From Chlamydiota bacterium (lineage in GTDB: Bacteria; Chlamydiota; Chlamydiia; Chlamydiales; RGXB01), in the NCBI GenBank assembly GCA_016866475.1, contig VGMF01000005.1:1-37339 (forward strand): DNA of 37,339 nucleotides, given 5' to 3'. The stretch's first letter is position 1, and every line of letters begins with the position of its first letter. The notes below the pieces were generated by a model that ran no database searches, was not told the origin of the DNA, and was given only the letters and a program-made list of their open reading frames with translations. Below are positions 25,929-34,800 of the stretch, in pieces. A program made the translations under genes and the position numbers.

Positions 25929-26297
25929 ATGCCAAAAAAAAGGGGGGGGAGAAAAGCCTTTTCTTTGATAGAGATCCTGGTTTTAATCACTATACTTGGG
26001 GTTATGACAAGCGTACTCTCCATGAAAAGCTACCGGTATTACTTAATGTATAGGCAGGGGGCCGCTGAAAAAGAGTACAAGCGCACTTTGGATCTATTGA
26101 GCGCTTATGCCCGGCTAGAAGGGCAGCCTGTCTTCGTGCGTGTTGTGCATAGAAAAGGAAAAACAGCTCTGATTCCATTTGGAAAATATGGATCAGAATC
26201 TACTTTAAGCAAGATTCATGAGATCATAATTTCAAAAAATCTGAGAGAAAAAGAGATTTTATTTTTACCGGATGGAGAGAGGAGGGTTGAGCTGTAA
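25929..26297 (+). CDS. Minor pseudopilin-like prepilin
   Basis: The 122-residue product has a prepilin-type leader RGGRKA|FSLIEIL, with Ala instead of Gly before the cleavage site and Glu at +5, then a hydrophobic helix (EILVLITILGVMTSVLS). The rest is basic and soluble, with no recognised motif. It follows gspG by seven bases with a GGAAGGG ribosome-binding sequence. The family member (H, I or J) is not clear. The first codons hold eight A followed by eight G (25934-25949), described separately. The stop overlaps the next ATG by one base (TAATG). No prepilin peptidase gene is in the window. Confidence 0.78.
   Translation: MPKKRGGRKAFSLIEILVLITILGVMTSVLSMKSYRYYLMYRQGAAEKEYKRTLDLLSAYARLEGQPVFVRVVHRKGKTALIPFGKYGSESTLSKIHEIIISKNLREKEILFLPDGERRVEL
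25934..25949 (+). repeat. A8-G8 homopolymer tract in prepilin leader
   Basis: Eight A (25934-25941) are followed directly by eight G (25942-25949) within codons 2-7 of the prepilin gene, encoding PKKRGG. Slippage of either run would shift the frame before the cleavage site. Confidence 0.9.
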
Positions 26298-27103
26298 TGA
26301 GATTATTTGTAACCCCGGTCTTTATTTTTTTTGGAATCTGTCACTTTTTTTTATCATTAAATGCGGGTACAGAACAGTGCACAAAAAAAAACTTGGTATT
26401 GATTGCTGCCTCAGACAAGCTCCTTTGCTACAAAGCCCACACAGCGTCCTGGCGTAGATATATGCACAAATTTCCGGAAAATTTTGAGTGCTGGTTTGTC
26501 AAATCAGATCCGGACATGGAGGTGGATCATAAATTTGTGGGGGATGTCCTTTGGGTAAAAGAAAAGGACAGCTTATGCCCCGGTGTCATGGACAAAACAA
26601 TCCATGCGATGGAGGTTTTTTTGCCTAGACTCCAAGAGTTTGATTTTATCATCAGACCTAATCAATCCTCGTTCGTGGTGCTCCCGAATTTATTCAAATT
26701 TTTAGAAAAGCTCCCATTGGAGGGATGTTTTGCGGGTAGTAAGAGTTTTTATGGCACATCGAGGGGGACTGTGGAATTTGTCGGTGGTGCTTGTTATATC
26801 CTCTCAAAAGATCTAGTCCATCTGATGGTTTCACAAAAGGTGGCACTTGTGAAGTTACCCCCGGTTTACGAGAACTGGGATGATCTTGCCTTGTCACGAT
26901 TTTTTATGAATACCCATAAAATTGAACCCTACTACCACCCCCTCTTCTCACTTGAGGACCGTTATGCCCACATTTCAAAAGTCTATAAGGAGTTTCCGGA
27001 GGATGTTTTTCACTTTAGGATTAAGGTGAACCATGTCTACGATACTCGAAGGTATACCTTGGAAAAGATGATCCACGAGTACCTCTATAACTATTACTAC
27101 TAA
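26297..27103 (+). CDS. Exported glycosyltransferase-like protein, last gene of the secretion operon
   Basis: The 268-residue product begins with a signal peptide or signal anchor (about residues 1-22). The rest resembles GT31/Fringe-type or core-2-type glycosyltransferases: a FDFIIRPNQSSFVV segment (115-128) like the RTNxS pattern of that group, FVGGACYILSKDLV (161-174), and NWDDLALSRFF (193-203), in the position of the conserved acidic EDV/DD element. A DxD-type metal site is not certain; the candidates are DPD at 71-73 and DD at 195-196. The ATG overlaps the upstream prepilin stop, so it is part of the operon. It could glycosylate envelope or pilin components, or be a secreted effector. The family call is by pattern only and unsure. 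Confidence 0.5.
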   Translation: MRLFVTPVFIFFGICHFFLSLNAGTEQCTKKNLVLIAASDKLLCYKAHTASWRRYMHKFPENFECWFVKSDPDMEVDHKFVGDVLWVKEKDSLCPGVMDKTIHAMEVFLPRLQEFDFIIRPNQSSFVVLPNLFKFLEKLPLEGCFAGSKSFYGTSRGTVEFVGGACYILSKDLVHLMVSQKVALVKLPPVYENWDDLALSRFFMNTHKIEPYYHPLFSLEDRYAHISKVYKEFPEDVFHFRIKVNHVYDTRRYTLEKMIHEYLYNYYY

Positions 27104-27151
27104 TAATTTTTCTAAATGGGCTTGCGGATCAGGGAAAGATAAAGAGGTCTA

Positions 27152-27180
27152 TTGCATGGAAACGCTTTCTTAATTAGAAT
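27152..27180 (+). promoter_or_regulatory. Predicted promoter of the MORN-repeat gene
   Basis: TTGCAT (27152-27157) and TAGAAT (27175-27180) are separated by 17 bases; the -10 matches the consensus at five of six positions, the -35 at three. Transcription would start at about 27187-27190, leaving a leader of about 25 bases before the ATG at 27215. Confidence 0.4.
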
Positions 27181-27214
27181 GGGAGATTAAATTTTAGTGG
27201 AGATCCGGGGCGTT

Positions 27215-29629
27215 ATGAACAGATTTTCTTGGGCTTTGATGTTGCAGCTAGTTTTTCTCGCAAATGGCCTCAATGCCGTCCCTTCAAGAACCTTAGGTCA
27301 GACTCAAAAGCCGCGCCAAGAGCAGATTCTTTTAAAGCCGCGCCATCCGGAATGGACAAACATGATCATCAAAACCCATCCGACAGGTCAGATTTTTAAA
27401 GTACGGTTTTTTGAGGAGGATGTTGCGGTCAAGGAGATCTCCTACTACGAAAACGGACAGATCTGCGAAGAAGTTGACCTAATGGAATTGGATCATAAGC
27501 CGGTATATCACGGGGTACGGATCCAGGTAGATCGGGAGGGGAACCTCTACTCGGTATACAACTACCATGAGGGGAAGGCGCATGGAAAGATGCGCGTTTT
27601 ATTCCCAAGCGGCGCTTTAAGATTTGAAGGGGAGTTCAAAAATGGCCTCGAGGAAGGCTCTTTTACTCAGTATTTTGAAGACGGGTCCAAGTTAGAGGAG
27701 ACCACGTTTGTTTTGGGTAAAAAAGAGGGGGAGTCGATCCAATATTACCCTTCAGGACGTAAGGCTAAGATGGCGCTCTGGAAGGAGGGGAAAAGAGAGG
27801 GGAAAGAGACCGCCTGGTACGAAAATGGGGTGATCGCTTCGGTGGCTAATTTTTCAAATGACTTGCTCAATAACGAGGGTTCCAATCCGGCGCTTGTAGT
27901 TTATTTTGAGCAAAAAGGGATCAAAGAGATCCAGCAGTTCCAAAAAGGGGTGCCTGTCAACACCCATATCCAGTACCACCCTAATGGGAAAGAGCGTCAG
28001 AAAATCTATTTTGAAGAAGGGGAAATCCACGGATCGATTGTGACCCGCTCCGAAGATGGGAATGTTATCGGAAAAGCCCAGTTCAATAAAGGGATCCCAC
28101 ACGGACACCACTTCTTAAAACATGAAAATGGGCAGATCGCCTTTGAAGCGCATTACAACGGCAACGGAGAGATTGAAGGATTTATCCAGGAGTATAACGA
28201 TTCGGGGTTATTGATCACTAAGTACCGCCGCTCGAAAGACCTTTTCGAAGGTCCATTTGAATCTTGGCATTCGAATGGAAACTTGAGATTGGTAGGAGCC
28301 TACAAAAACGGCAAACCGGACGGAGAGCAAAAATCTTTTTTTGAGAATGGAAAATTGCACACGCAGGGCACTTTCAATGAGGGAAAAAAAGAGGGGCGCC
28401 ACGTCGAGTACAATGAGAAAGGGGAAAAGATTGCCGATGTGGAATTTAAAGCCGATGTGAACCATGGCCGCTGGCTATCTTGGTATGAGGGGGGTAAACT
28501 CAAACAGGAGGTCACCTATGCTGATGGAAAAAAGCAAGGGTGCTGCAAACTATTTGCTGAAAACGGGCAGATTCTTTTAGATGCGACGTATGAAGACGAT
28601 AAGTTTGAAGGAGAATACCGCGAATATTACCCTAGCGGGGCACTATTGGTTTCAGGGTTTTACAAGGATGGAAAAAATGAGGGGGTCTTCAAAGGGCTCT
28701 ATTCCGATGGTACACCCCGTTTTATCCGGGAGTTTTCGGATGGAAAACCGATTGGTGAGCACAGAGAATTTTTTGAGAGGACACAACTCAACGGGGAGCC
28801 GGTTTTAGCGAAATTGATCCGTTTCGATTCCGAGGGTGTGCACCATGGGGAGCAAAGAACGTACCATCCAAACGGACTGATGGCAAGTGTCATCAATTAT
28901 GATGCGGGGGTACTGCAAGGGCTTAAGGCGATATTCAATCTTGAGGGTTTAAAGATCGAAGAGGCCTGGTACGAAAATGGAAAGCTCCACGGACCCTATA
29001 TGACGGTGGATGCCGAATGTCGGGAGACCGTTCTCAACTACGTCGAGAACAAAAAGGAGGGGCCTTACGTAGTTTACCATAAAGATTCCGGGGACGGGGT
29101 AAAAATGCGGGCCATTGAGGGAAATTTCAAAAATTCAAAAATCGATGGGGAGCTGCGCGAGTACAATGTTTTCGGGGATCTTGTCGCAATGACAACCTAT
29201 AAATCCGGAAAAAAAGAGGGGCTCAGCGCCCTTTATGGGGAAACCGGCAAGGTCTTGATGACTGTTGAGTATGTTAATGATCTCAGACATGGGAGATTGA
29301 TCCAGTATTTCCCTAGCGGGATTGTAGCTAAGAAATCCTACTTTAAGGATGACGTGCTTGAAGGAACACACGAGGAGTTTTATCCGACAGGGTCCTTATA
29401 CAACCGTTGTTTCTATAAATACGGCCTTTTAGAGGGTGTAAGCGTCAGCTATTCTGAGGACGGGGTGAAGATTTTTGAAGGGGAGTATGAGACCGGAAAA
29501 AAATCGGGCTTTTTCAACAAATTTAATGCTGAAGGGAAGCTGTGGTTAGAGCAACGTTTTGAAAATGATGTCCTTGTTTATAAAAAAACCATAGATGAGA
29601 AGGGGAAAGTGACTGAGCACGCCTTATAG
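27215..29629 (+). CDS. Secreted MORN/YwqK-type repeat protein
   Basis: The 804-residue product starts with a signal peptide (MNRFSWALMLQLVFLANGLNA) and then consists of roughly 30 repeats of about 23 residues with the pattern YxxNGxxxxxxxYxxGxxxG, as in MORN and YwqK-like repeats. In other proteins such repeats form long beta-rich solenoids that bind lipids or partners; the role here is unknown. The frame could also begin with a GTG at 27197, but the ATG at 27215 gives a clean signal peptide and fits the predicted promoter. It lies just after the type II secretion operon with its own promoter, and the signal peptide makes it a possible substrate of that system. Its stop overlaps the start of the following transporter gene. 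Confidence 0.8.
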   Translation: MNRFSWALMLQLVFLANGLNAVPSRTLGQTQKPRQEQILLKPRHPEWTNMIIKTHPTGQIFKVRFFEEDVAVKEISYYENGQICEEVDLMELDHKPVYHGVRIQVDREGNLYSVYNYHEGKAHGKMRVLFPSGALRFEGEFKNGLEEGSFTQYFEDGSKLEETTFVLGKKEGESIQYYPSGRKAKMALWKEGKREGKETAWYENGVIASVANFSNDLLNNEGSNPALVVYFEQKGIKEIQQFQKGVPVNTHIQYHPNGKERQKIYFEEGEIHGSIVTRSEDGNVIGKAQFNKGIPHGHHFLKHENGQIAFEAHYNGNGEIEGFIQEYNDSGLLITKYRRSKDLFEGPFESWHSNGNLRLVGAYKNGKPDGEQKSFFENGKLHTQGTFNEGKKEGRHVEYNEKGEKIADVEFKADVNHGRWLSWYEGGKLKQEVTYADGKKQGCCKLFAENGQILLDATYEDDKFEGEYREYYPSGALLVSGFYKDGKNEGVFKGLYSDGTPRFIREFSDGKPIGEHREFFERTQLNGEPVLAKLIRFDSEGVHHGEQRTYHPNGLMASVINYDAGVLQGLKAIFNLEGLKIEEAWYENGKLHGPYMTVDAECRETVLNYVENKKEGPYVVYHKDSGDGVKMRAIEGNFKNSKIDGELREYNVFGDLVAMTTYKSGKKEGLSALYGETGKVLMTVEYVNDLRHGRLIQYFPSGIVAKKSYFKDDVLEGTHEEFYPTGSLYNRCFYKYGLLEGVSVSYSEDGVKIFEGEYETGKKSGFFNKFNAEGKLWLEQRFENDVLVYKKTIDEKGKVTEHAL

Positions 29630-30845
29630 CGAGAGGGTCGCGAATCAAACAAAAAAGACCCTCCTTTATCACAGCCTTCTCTTAGAGCCCTTTATATCGA
29701 TCCACTCGGTTTTAGGGCTCATTCTATGTAATTATCTGCAAGCATCTGCCTTGCAAATTTCTATCTTAATGACGCTACGCCCTGTCTTGAGTTTTTTTTC
29801 TTTCTACTGGGGAACATGGATCCATGCGGATGAAAAATCGTTAAGATGGAACTTAATGTGCGCTCATGCCCTTTCGCTTGTCCCGTTTCTTTTTGTCCCT
29901 TTATTTCCAAAAATCGGATTTTTAATTTTTGCCTCAGCGGTATTTACCCTTTTCTATCGGGCAGAATCACCGGCGCTCATGGAGATTATCAGGAGAAATT
30001 TAGATAAAAATGCTCGCGAGGCAAGTTTCTCAATCGCAACAACCGCCGCGTACATTGAAGGGATCCTCCTGGCGTTTTTTACCGGTTGGATGATCGAACA
30101 CCTTGAATCGGGATGGATTTATTTATTTCCGGCTTATGCGGCAATCGGGCTCTTTGGACTTTATTTCCAGGCAAAACTTAAGATCCTTCCTTTAAATGAA
30201 CCCCAGGCTACTGTAGTAAATCGCTTTTCTTTTGTGGAGCCTCTAAAAATTGGAATCTCCCTTTTAAAAAAAAATCGGGAGTTTCTACAGTTTCAGATAG
30301 GATACTTTCTCTGTGGGGGTGGGTTGATGTTGTCGATGCCCGCCATACCTGCTCTACTTACCTGTTCAGGATTTTGTTTTACGACACTCTTTACTACTAC
30401 TTGCGCCGTCAAGGAGTTGGGGATGATCTTTGCAGCCCCTTTGTGGGGGTTATTGATGAAAAAAACGCGTTATGAGTTTTTATCCGGGATCGTTTTTTCG
30501 TTTGTTGCCCTCTTTTTAGGACTACTGCAGATGTTGAATCTAGGGATTGCACTTCTATTTGTCGCATATTTTGTTTATGGGATTGCCCAAGCCGGAAGCC
30601 ACCTGATATGGAACCTCTCGGGTCCTTATTTTTCAAAGGATCAGGAGAGTAGCCGGTATACAATGGTAAATGTATTCATGGTGGGAGCACGAGGTCTACT
30701 AATGCCTCTATTAGGGGGGTGGATATGTGACACCCTCGGGGCCAAAATAGCCCTCACTTCCGGGGTGGTTCTGTCTCTTGCAGGAACTCTATATGTCTGT
30801 CTGCCGATACGTCAACTTTCGGTAAAACAGCAGGCCCAATTTTGA
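29613..30845 (+). CDS. MFS transporter with apparent CTG start
   Basis: The 410-residue frame encodes a major facilitator protein with about eleven or twelve hydrophobic helices. No ATG, GTG or TTG starts the frame before residue 47; a TTG at 29751 would remove the first membrane helix (FISIHSVLGLILCNYLQ). A CTG at 29613 gives an N-terminus (STPYSERVANQTKKTLLYH) followed by that helix, and AGGGGA lies six bases upstream, an ideal ribosome-binding site. I therefore place the start there. It overlaps the MORN gene by 17 bases. The transported substrate is not apparent; it is not closely similar to the LplT-like protein at 6341-8071. The CTG could also reflect a base error (ATG expected). Confidence 0.72.
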   Translation: MSTPYSERVANQTKKTLLYHSLLLEPFISIHSVLGLILCNYLQASALQISILMTLRPVLSFFSFYWGTWIHADEKSLRWNLMCAHALSLVPFLFVPLFPKIGFLIFASAVFTLFYRAESPALMEIIRRNLDKNAREASFSIATTAAYIEGILLAFFTGWMIEHLESGWIYLFPAYAAIGLFGLYFQAKLKILPLNEPQATVVNRFSFVEPLKIGISLLKKNREFLQFQIGYFLCGGGLMLSMPAIPALLTCSGFCFTTLFTTTCAVKELGMIFAAPLWGLLMKKTRYEFLSGIVFSFVALFLGLLQMLNLGIALLFVAYFVYGIAQAGSHLIWNLSGPYFSKDQESSRYTMVNVFMVGARGLLMPLLGGWICDTLGAKIALTSGVVLSLAGTLYVCLPIRQLSVKQQAQF

Positions 30846-30867
30846 TCTATTAGACATAATGTAATCG

Positions 30868-30930
30868 CGCTTCCTTAACCAAGGAGGCGTAAAGTGAAGC
30901 CAAAAAAAGGCTTACTCCAAAATCGGAGTA
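30868..30930 (+). ncRNA. Candidate structured RNA: three adjacent hairpins
   Basis: CGCTTCCTT-AACC-AAGGAGGCG (30868-30889, nine pairs with one G-U), AAGCC-A7-GGCTT (30897-30913) and TACTCC-AAAATC-GGAGTA (30913-30930, six pairs) lie one after another. No T run follows on the plus strand. The strand and function are unknown; it may be part of the transporter's 3' end. Confidence 0.25.
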
Positions 30931-31125
30931 TTTTACAATCTCCAATAAAAACACGAGGTCTAAAGTCTCAAAAAAAGACCCCGTAGAGAACTTAGGAGTA
31001 AATCGTTTGAAATTACTAAATATTATTCTAATGAAACATAATTCCAATAAAATAGCTACGCAATTTCCGCTCTGCTGAGCAAAAAAGATCCATTTGCTTA
31101 GGAAGGAAAAATGCAGTGATTTAAC

Positions 31126-31180
31126 AAAAAAAGGATTGACTAAAAGCGCGGTTAGAGAACCCTTTCGGAATCCTTTTTTT
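31126..31180 (-). terminator. Terminator of rsmD
   Basis: AAAAAAAGGATT (31126-31137) and AATCCTTTTTTT (31169-31180) are exact reverse complements over 12 bases, with a small GGTT/AACC hairpin between them. Read on the minus strand it lies six bases after the rsmD stop, and T7 closes it. Confidence 0.7.
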
Positions 31181-31186
31181 AAGGTA

Positions 31187-31723
31187 TTACAGGGGGGGGG
31201 CCGGATGTTTTGAATCAAAAAAGTAGAGGATGGTATCGCCGAACTCTTTTTTCTTGACACAGGTCAAATTTTCGAGAAATTTAGATCTTTTAGATTGTTC
31301 GACAATCAAAAGCCCCCCCTCTTGCAAATGAGTCAGAGCTTTTGCTGTAAGAGAACCGATATCCAGATCGTAGGGCGGATCCATAAATATGAGATCAAAC
31401 GTGCCGAGTTGGAGGAGAGCCTTTTCGACATCTAGTGGAAAAAGATGTGCTATCGAGGTGAAATGGAGTGCATCAATATTTTTTTTGATACAAGAACAGG
31501 CCTTAGGGTTTTTTTCAACAAAGGTGGCCTCTTTTGCCCCCCTAGAGAGAGCCTCAAGGCCCAGAGCCCCGCTTCCGGCAAATAGATCCAAGATGGTCGC
31601 ACCTTCAAGTAAATAGTGGATAGAATCGAAGAGCGATTTTTTTACTAGATTAGTGGTGGGTCTAGTACTTTCGACCGGGACGCTAAGGCGCATACCCTTT
31701 TTTGCTCCGGCAAGAATGTTCAT
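31187..31723 (-). CDS. rsmD: 16S rRNA (guanine966-N2)-methyltransferase RsmD
   Basis: SAM-dependent methyltransferase that methylates N2 of G966 in 16S rRNA. The 178-residue product has the RsmD N-terminus (MNILAGAKKGMRL, then STRPTTNLVKKSLFDSI), the SAM-binding motif I ILDLFAGSGALGLEALSRGA, the following acidic strand FVEKN, and the catalytic MDPPYDL motif. Length fits the family. An AGGAGG sequence lies five bases before the ATG. The last codons include a run of nine G (31192-31200 on the plus strand), encoding the APP of the C-terminus; a length error there would alter only the end. The gene appears monocistronic. Confidence 0.94.
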   Translation of the reverse strand: MNILAGAKKGMRLSVPVESTRPTTNLVKKSLFDSIHYLLEGATILDLFAGSGALGLEALSRGAKEATFVEKNPKACSCIKKNIDALHFTSIAHLFPLDVEKALLQLGTFDLIFMDPPYDLDIGSLTAKALTHLQEGGLLIVEQSKRSKFLENLTCVKKKEFGDTILYFFDSKHPAPPL

Positions 31724-31844
31724 CGTTGCCTCCTAATGAAGCTCGAAAGATTTAAAAGACTATATAGTTTAGCGCTTAGGCTACTATTTTGTAAATTTAT
31801 ATGAAGATTTCTTGTTTATGTAAACGGTAGCAGTTGGAAAAAAA

Positions 31845-34800
31845 TTAAAGCCGGATATCAAAAAGCTCAAGCCTTTTATTAGTCTCCTCGAGCTTTGAGG
31901 AGTCTTGCTTTTTAATGTAGCTTTCAAAGCCAATAGCCGCCCGCTTCTGTAGAAGTTCTTGCTTCATTTTTGCCCTGATACTCTCATTGCTGATCGTTCG
32001 AATCTCTTTTCGGATCTGGAAAATTTTACCATCGCACATCCCCTGAATCAGGATACTAAAAGGTTCATTTGTTTCTCTGACAGCGTAAAATCTTAGAGCT
32101 TTATTGATGAAAATGGGGTGGATCATCTGGTTATTTGGAATGATTTCGACTCCATCGGTGAGGGGGGTAATGGAAAGATTTGTGAGATAAGGGTATTTGA
32201 TTTGGCGGATCATCGACCCGAATTTTCTTACAAAGGAGGATTCTGAAGGGAAGATAAAGCTTTCGCCGCTTCCAAGCAGCGAGATAAATTTCAGATCTTG
32301 GTTTTCTTTTTGCTGCATCGTAGCGGTGATGATCTGTAGATTGCCCCGATTCTTTGTAACAATTTTTTTTGCCTCTTCTAGATAGGTGAGTTGCTTAATC
32401 GGTTTGACTGAGTCGCATAAAAGGATTAACGAGGTGAGTTTAGTATCATCCTCTTCGGGGATTAAATTGGTACATGTTTTTAACAAAAGACCCTGCTCGA
32501 CACCTTGAAAGGATTCGAGTTGGTCTAAAAAGCGTTTGGCTAGGATCTGTTTATCCTGGCTTACGCCCATGGGCTGGTCAAATAATTTTATTAAATTTTT
32601 TCCGGTAAAATAGATATTGAAGCGGGTAGCAGGGCTGAAGCTTTTGAGACTTCTTAGTATTGCAGTTTTATAGATCTCGAAGTGGGCTGCGGGGGTGTTT
32701 CTTGATCCATCCAAGATAAACAGAATCTCCTGATCTAAAATGGAGGGTTTTGATGTCCCTAGAAGCTCGAGTTCTATCTCGATCCCATATCCCTCTTTAA
32801 CAGAGAGAGTGGCACCGGATGCTTTGATTTGGAATTCTTTAGAAACGTCTTCACTTAGCATCGCAATTTTATTGAAAGAGTCTATTGAAAAATAGAGCCT
32901 GCTCATCTGTTGATTCAACATTTTTGTCCCGGTGAGTGAGGTAAGGGACCGGTTGATCGAGGGAATATCAAATAGTTTAAGGTTATTGCTTTGAAAATCT
33001 TTAAGGATTTTTTGCTGTACTGTTACCGGGAGCTCTACTTGAATTTTATCAATGACGATTTCGTTACAAACTTCATTTTGAAGAGGTTCAAAAGCAACCT
33101 TTTTTTTATGTTCTAAAGTGATCGAGGAGGTAAACTTTTGACCCGGTAAGAAATCAAAACGATCCTTGTCGGAGAGCAACATCTCGGTATTGGCATCAAA
33201 TAACTCCAGCAATGTCTCTTTTTGTACCGAAATTTTAATGAAGCCCGGATAGAGGACATCTATGTGGGAAAGGAGGATGCTTTTTGGAAAAATTTCTTCT
33301 AGATGACTTTTGGTTCCCGGCACTTTTGAGGGAAAATAGGATGATACTGTCTCAAATCGGGAAAATAGCAGAGAAGTTTGATCTGTATTTTCAACGAAAG
33401 CACCTAAAAAACCGGTAAAACCTGTCTCTTTCGGAAAGGTTCTTAGCTTATTTTCTTGGCTCAGGAGCCTCTCTTTTGGCAAAAATACCGGATGATGAAA
33501 GACTAAAAATCTTGCACCCTTATCCGCTGGCGACTTTTCAAGTTTTTCGCTTAATGGAAGGATAATCTTCTCCTCCTCAACCTCGTGCTGCAGGAACTCT
33601 CTTGATATAAGGCTCGATTGGGTCTCCTTTGTTGAAAGGGCGAGTTTGAAAGTTTTTGCGATCTCCACAATACCTAAAGAGAGGAACATCGGTCCTAAAG
33701 AGGTTGTCTTATCAAAATTTTGCTCTGTAGAAACAAGCGACACTGGGTTAGTAGCAACCGAAATTGGTAAAGATAAAGAGGGGGCAACGTCAAGTTTTGA
33801 AGATAAAAATGAAAGGAATGCAGATACTTTTTCCTCAACCGGGTCGATCCAATCGGATGCGTATTCACAAAAAGAGTGGATGGGCGCTTTTAAACAATCC
33901 AAATTAAATTCCAAAATATAACGGGCCCAACAAAAAATGCGTTGGAGAGGTGATTGCAAATAGTTTGTCTCACCCTGCATAGCAAATGGCTCTCTCACAT
34001 GAGAAGAAGGCTCGATCTTTTTTACAGAGTGATTTGCAAGCGATGAAAGGAGCTGATTGGGAATCGTCAATTCTATTTTTTCTTCTTCAAAAGTTGTCGG
34101 TTCAAAAATGGATGGAAGGGTGGGGGGGGTATCAATCAAAAGTGTTCTTGTATCAAACAATGAAGCTTCGAAAGCCGAGTCGGCGACTAGAGACTCTTTG
34201 GATTGAAAAGAGGAGGTTGCAATCAAAAGATCCCCCTTTTTCATCCCGTTTTGGCCCTCTTTTTTTAAAATTAGGGCACTTTGTGTACCCCTCTCGCTTT
34301 TGAGAGGTTCCAGATTTAGGGGATCAAAATCAACAGAAGACTCCTTTTCCAAAATGAAATTGGAAACTTTAAGCTCCGGTTTTTCCCCGGTTAAGGATGC
34401 CTTCCCAAGACCCTCAAACCAGATGGGCTCCCCTTTTTCTATAAAAAAAATTGGACCCTCAAAGGCGATAGTTGCCTCTAAATAGTTGTAATCGGTCTCT
34501 TTAAGTTGCAAATTCACCTTTTTTATATCCCTTTCGCCAAGCTCGACCCAAAAATTGGATTTGAAATTCTTTGCGATCCTGAAAGCCTGTTTTTTTTCAG
34601 GAATTGAGGGCTCATTCTCTAAAATGAAAGAGGAGGCATTGATTTCAGAATTTGGTTCTTTGAGATTGAGTAAAAGGGGATCTTTGGAAAAATTCGGCTC
34701 AAAGGAGGCAGTAGAACTGTTCCAAAACAGATCAGGTACCAAGTATTCCTCATCGATGAGATGAATATGTTCTTTTAATTGCGCCATGCTCAGCCCAAAT

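Larger units (their letters stand above)
30846..31186. other. 341-base non-coding stretch with consecutive hairpins
   Basis: Between the transporter and rsmD. Three perfect or near-perfect hairpins follow one another at 30868-30930 (described separately), then GGTCT/AGACC (30957-30961 and 30976-30980), AT-rich sequence to about 31120, and the rsmD terminator. The minus-strand frame 30850-31260 has low-complexity sequence and overlaps rsmD, so I do not call it a gene. Confidence 0.5.

Noticed and set aside
30850-31260. 136-codon minus-strand frame between the transporter and rsmD
   Set aside because: Overlaps the 3' end of rsmD, has no good start signal, a low-complexity Phe/Leu/Ser-rich product and hairpins and a terminator inside it.
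34122-34129. G8 tracts inside other genes (also 6874-6881 and 31192-31200) as phase-variation sites
   Set aside because: GGG codons are frequent throughout this window, the runs lie mid-gene or at the very end, and nothing suggests these genes vary.
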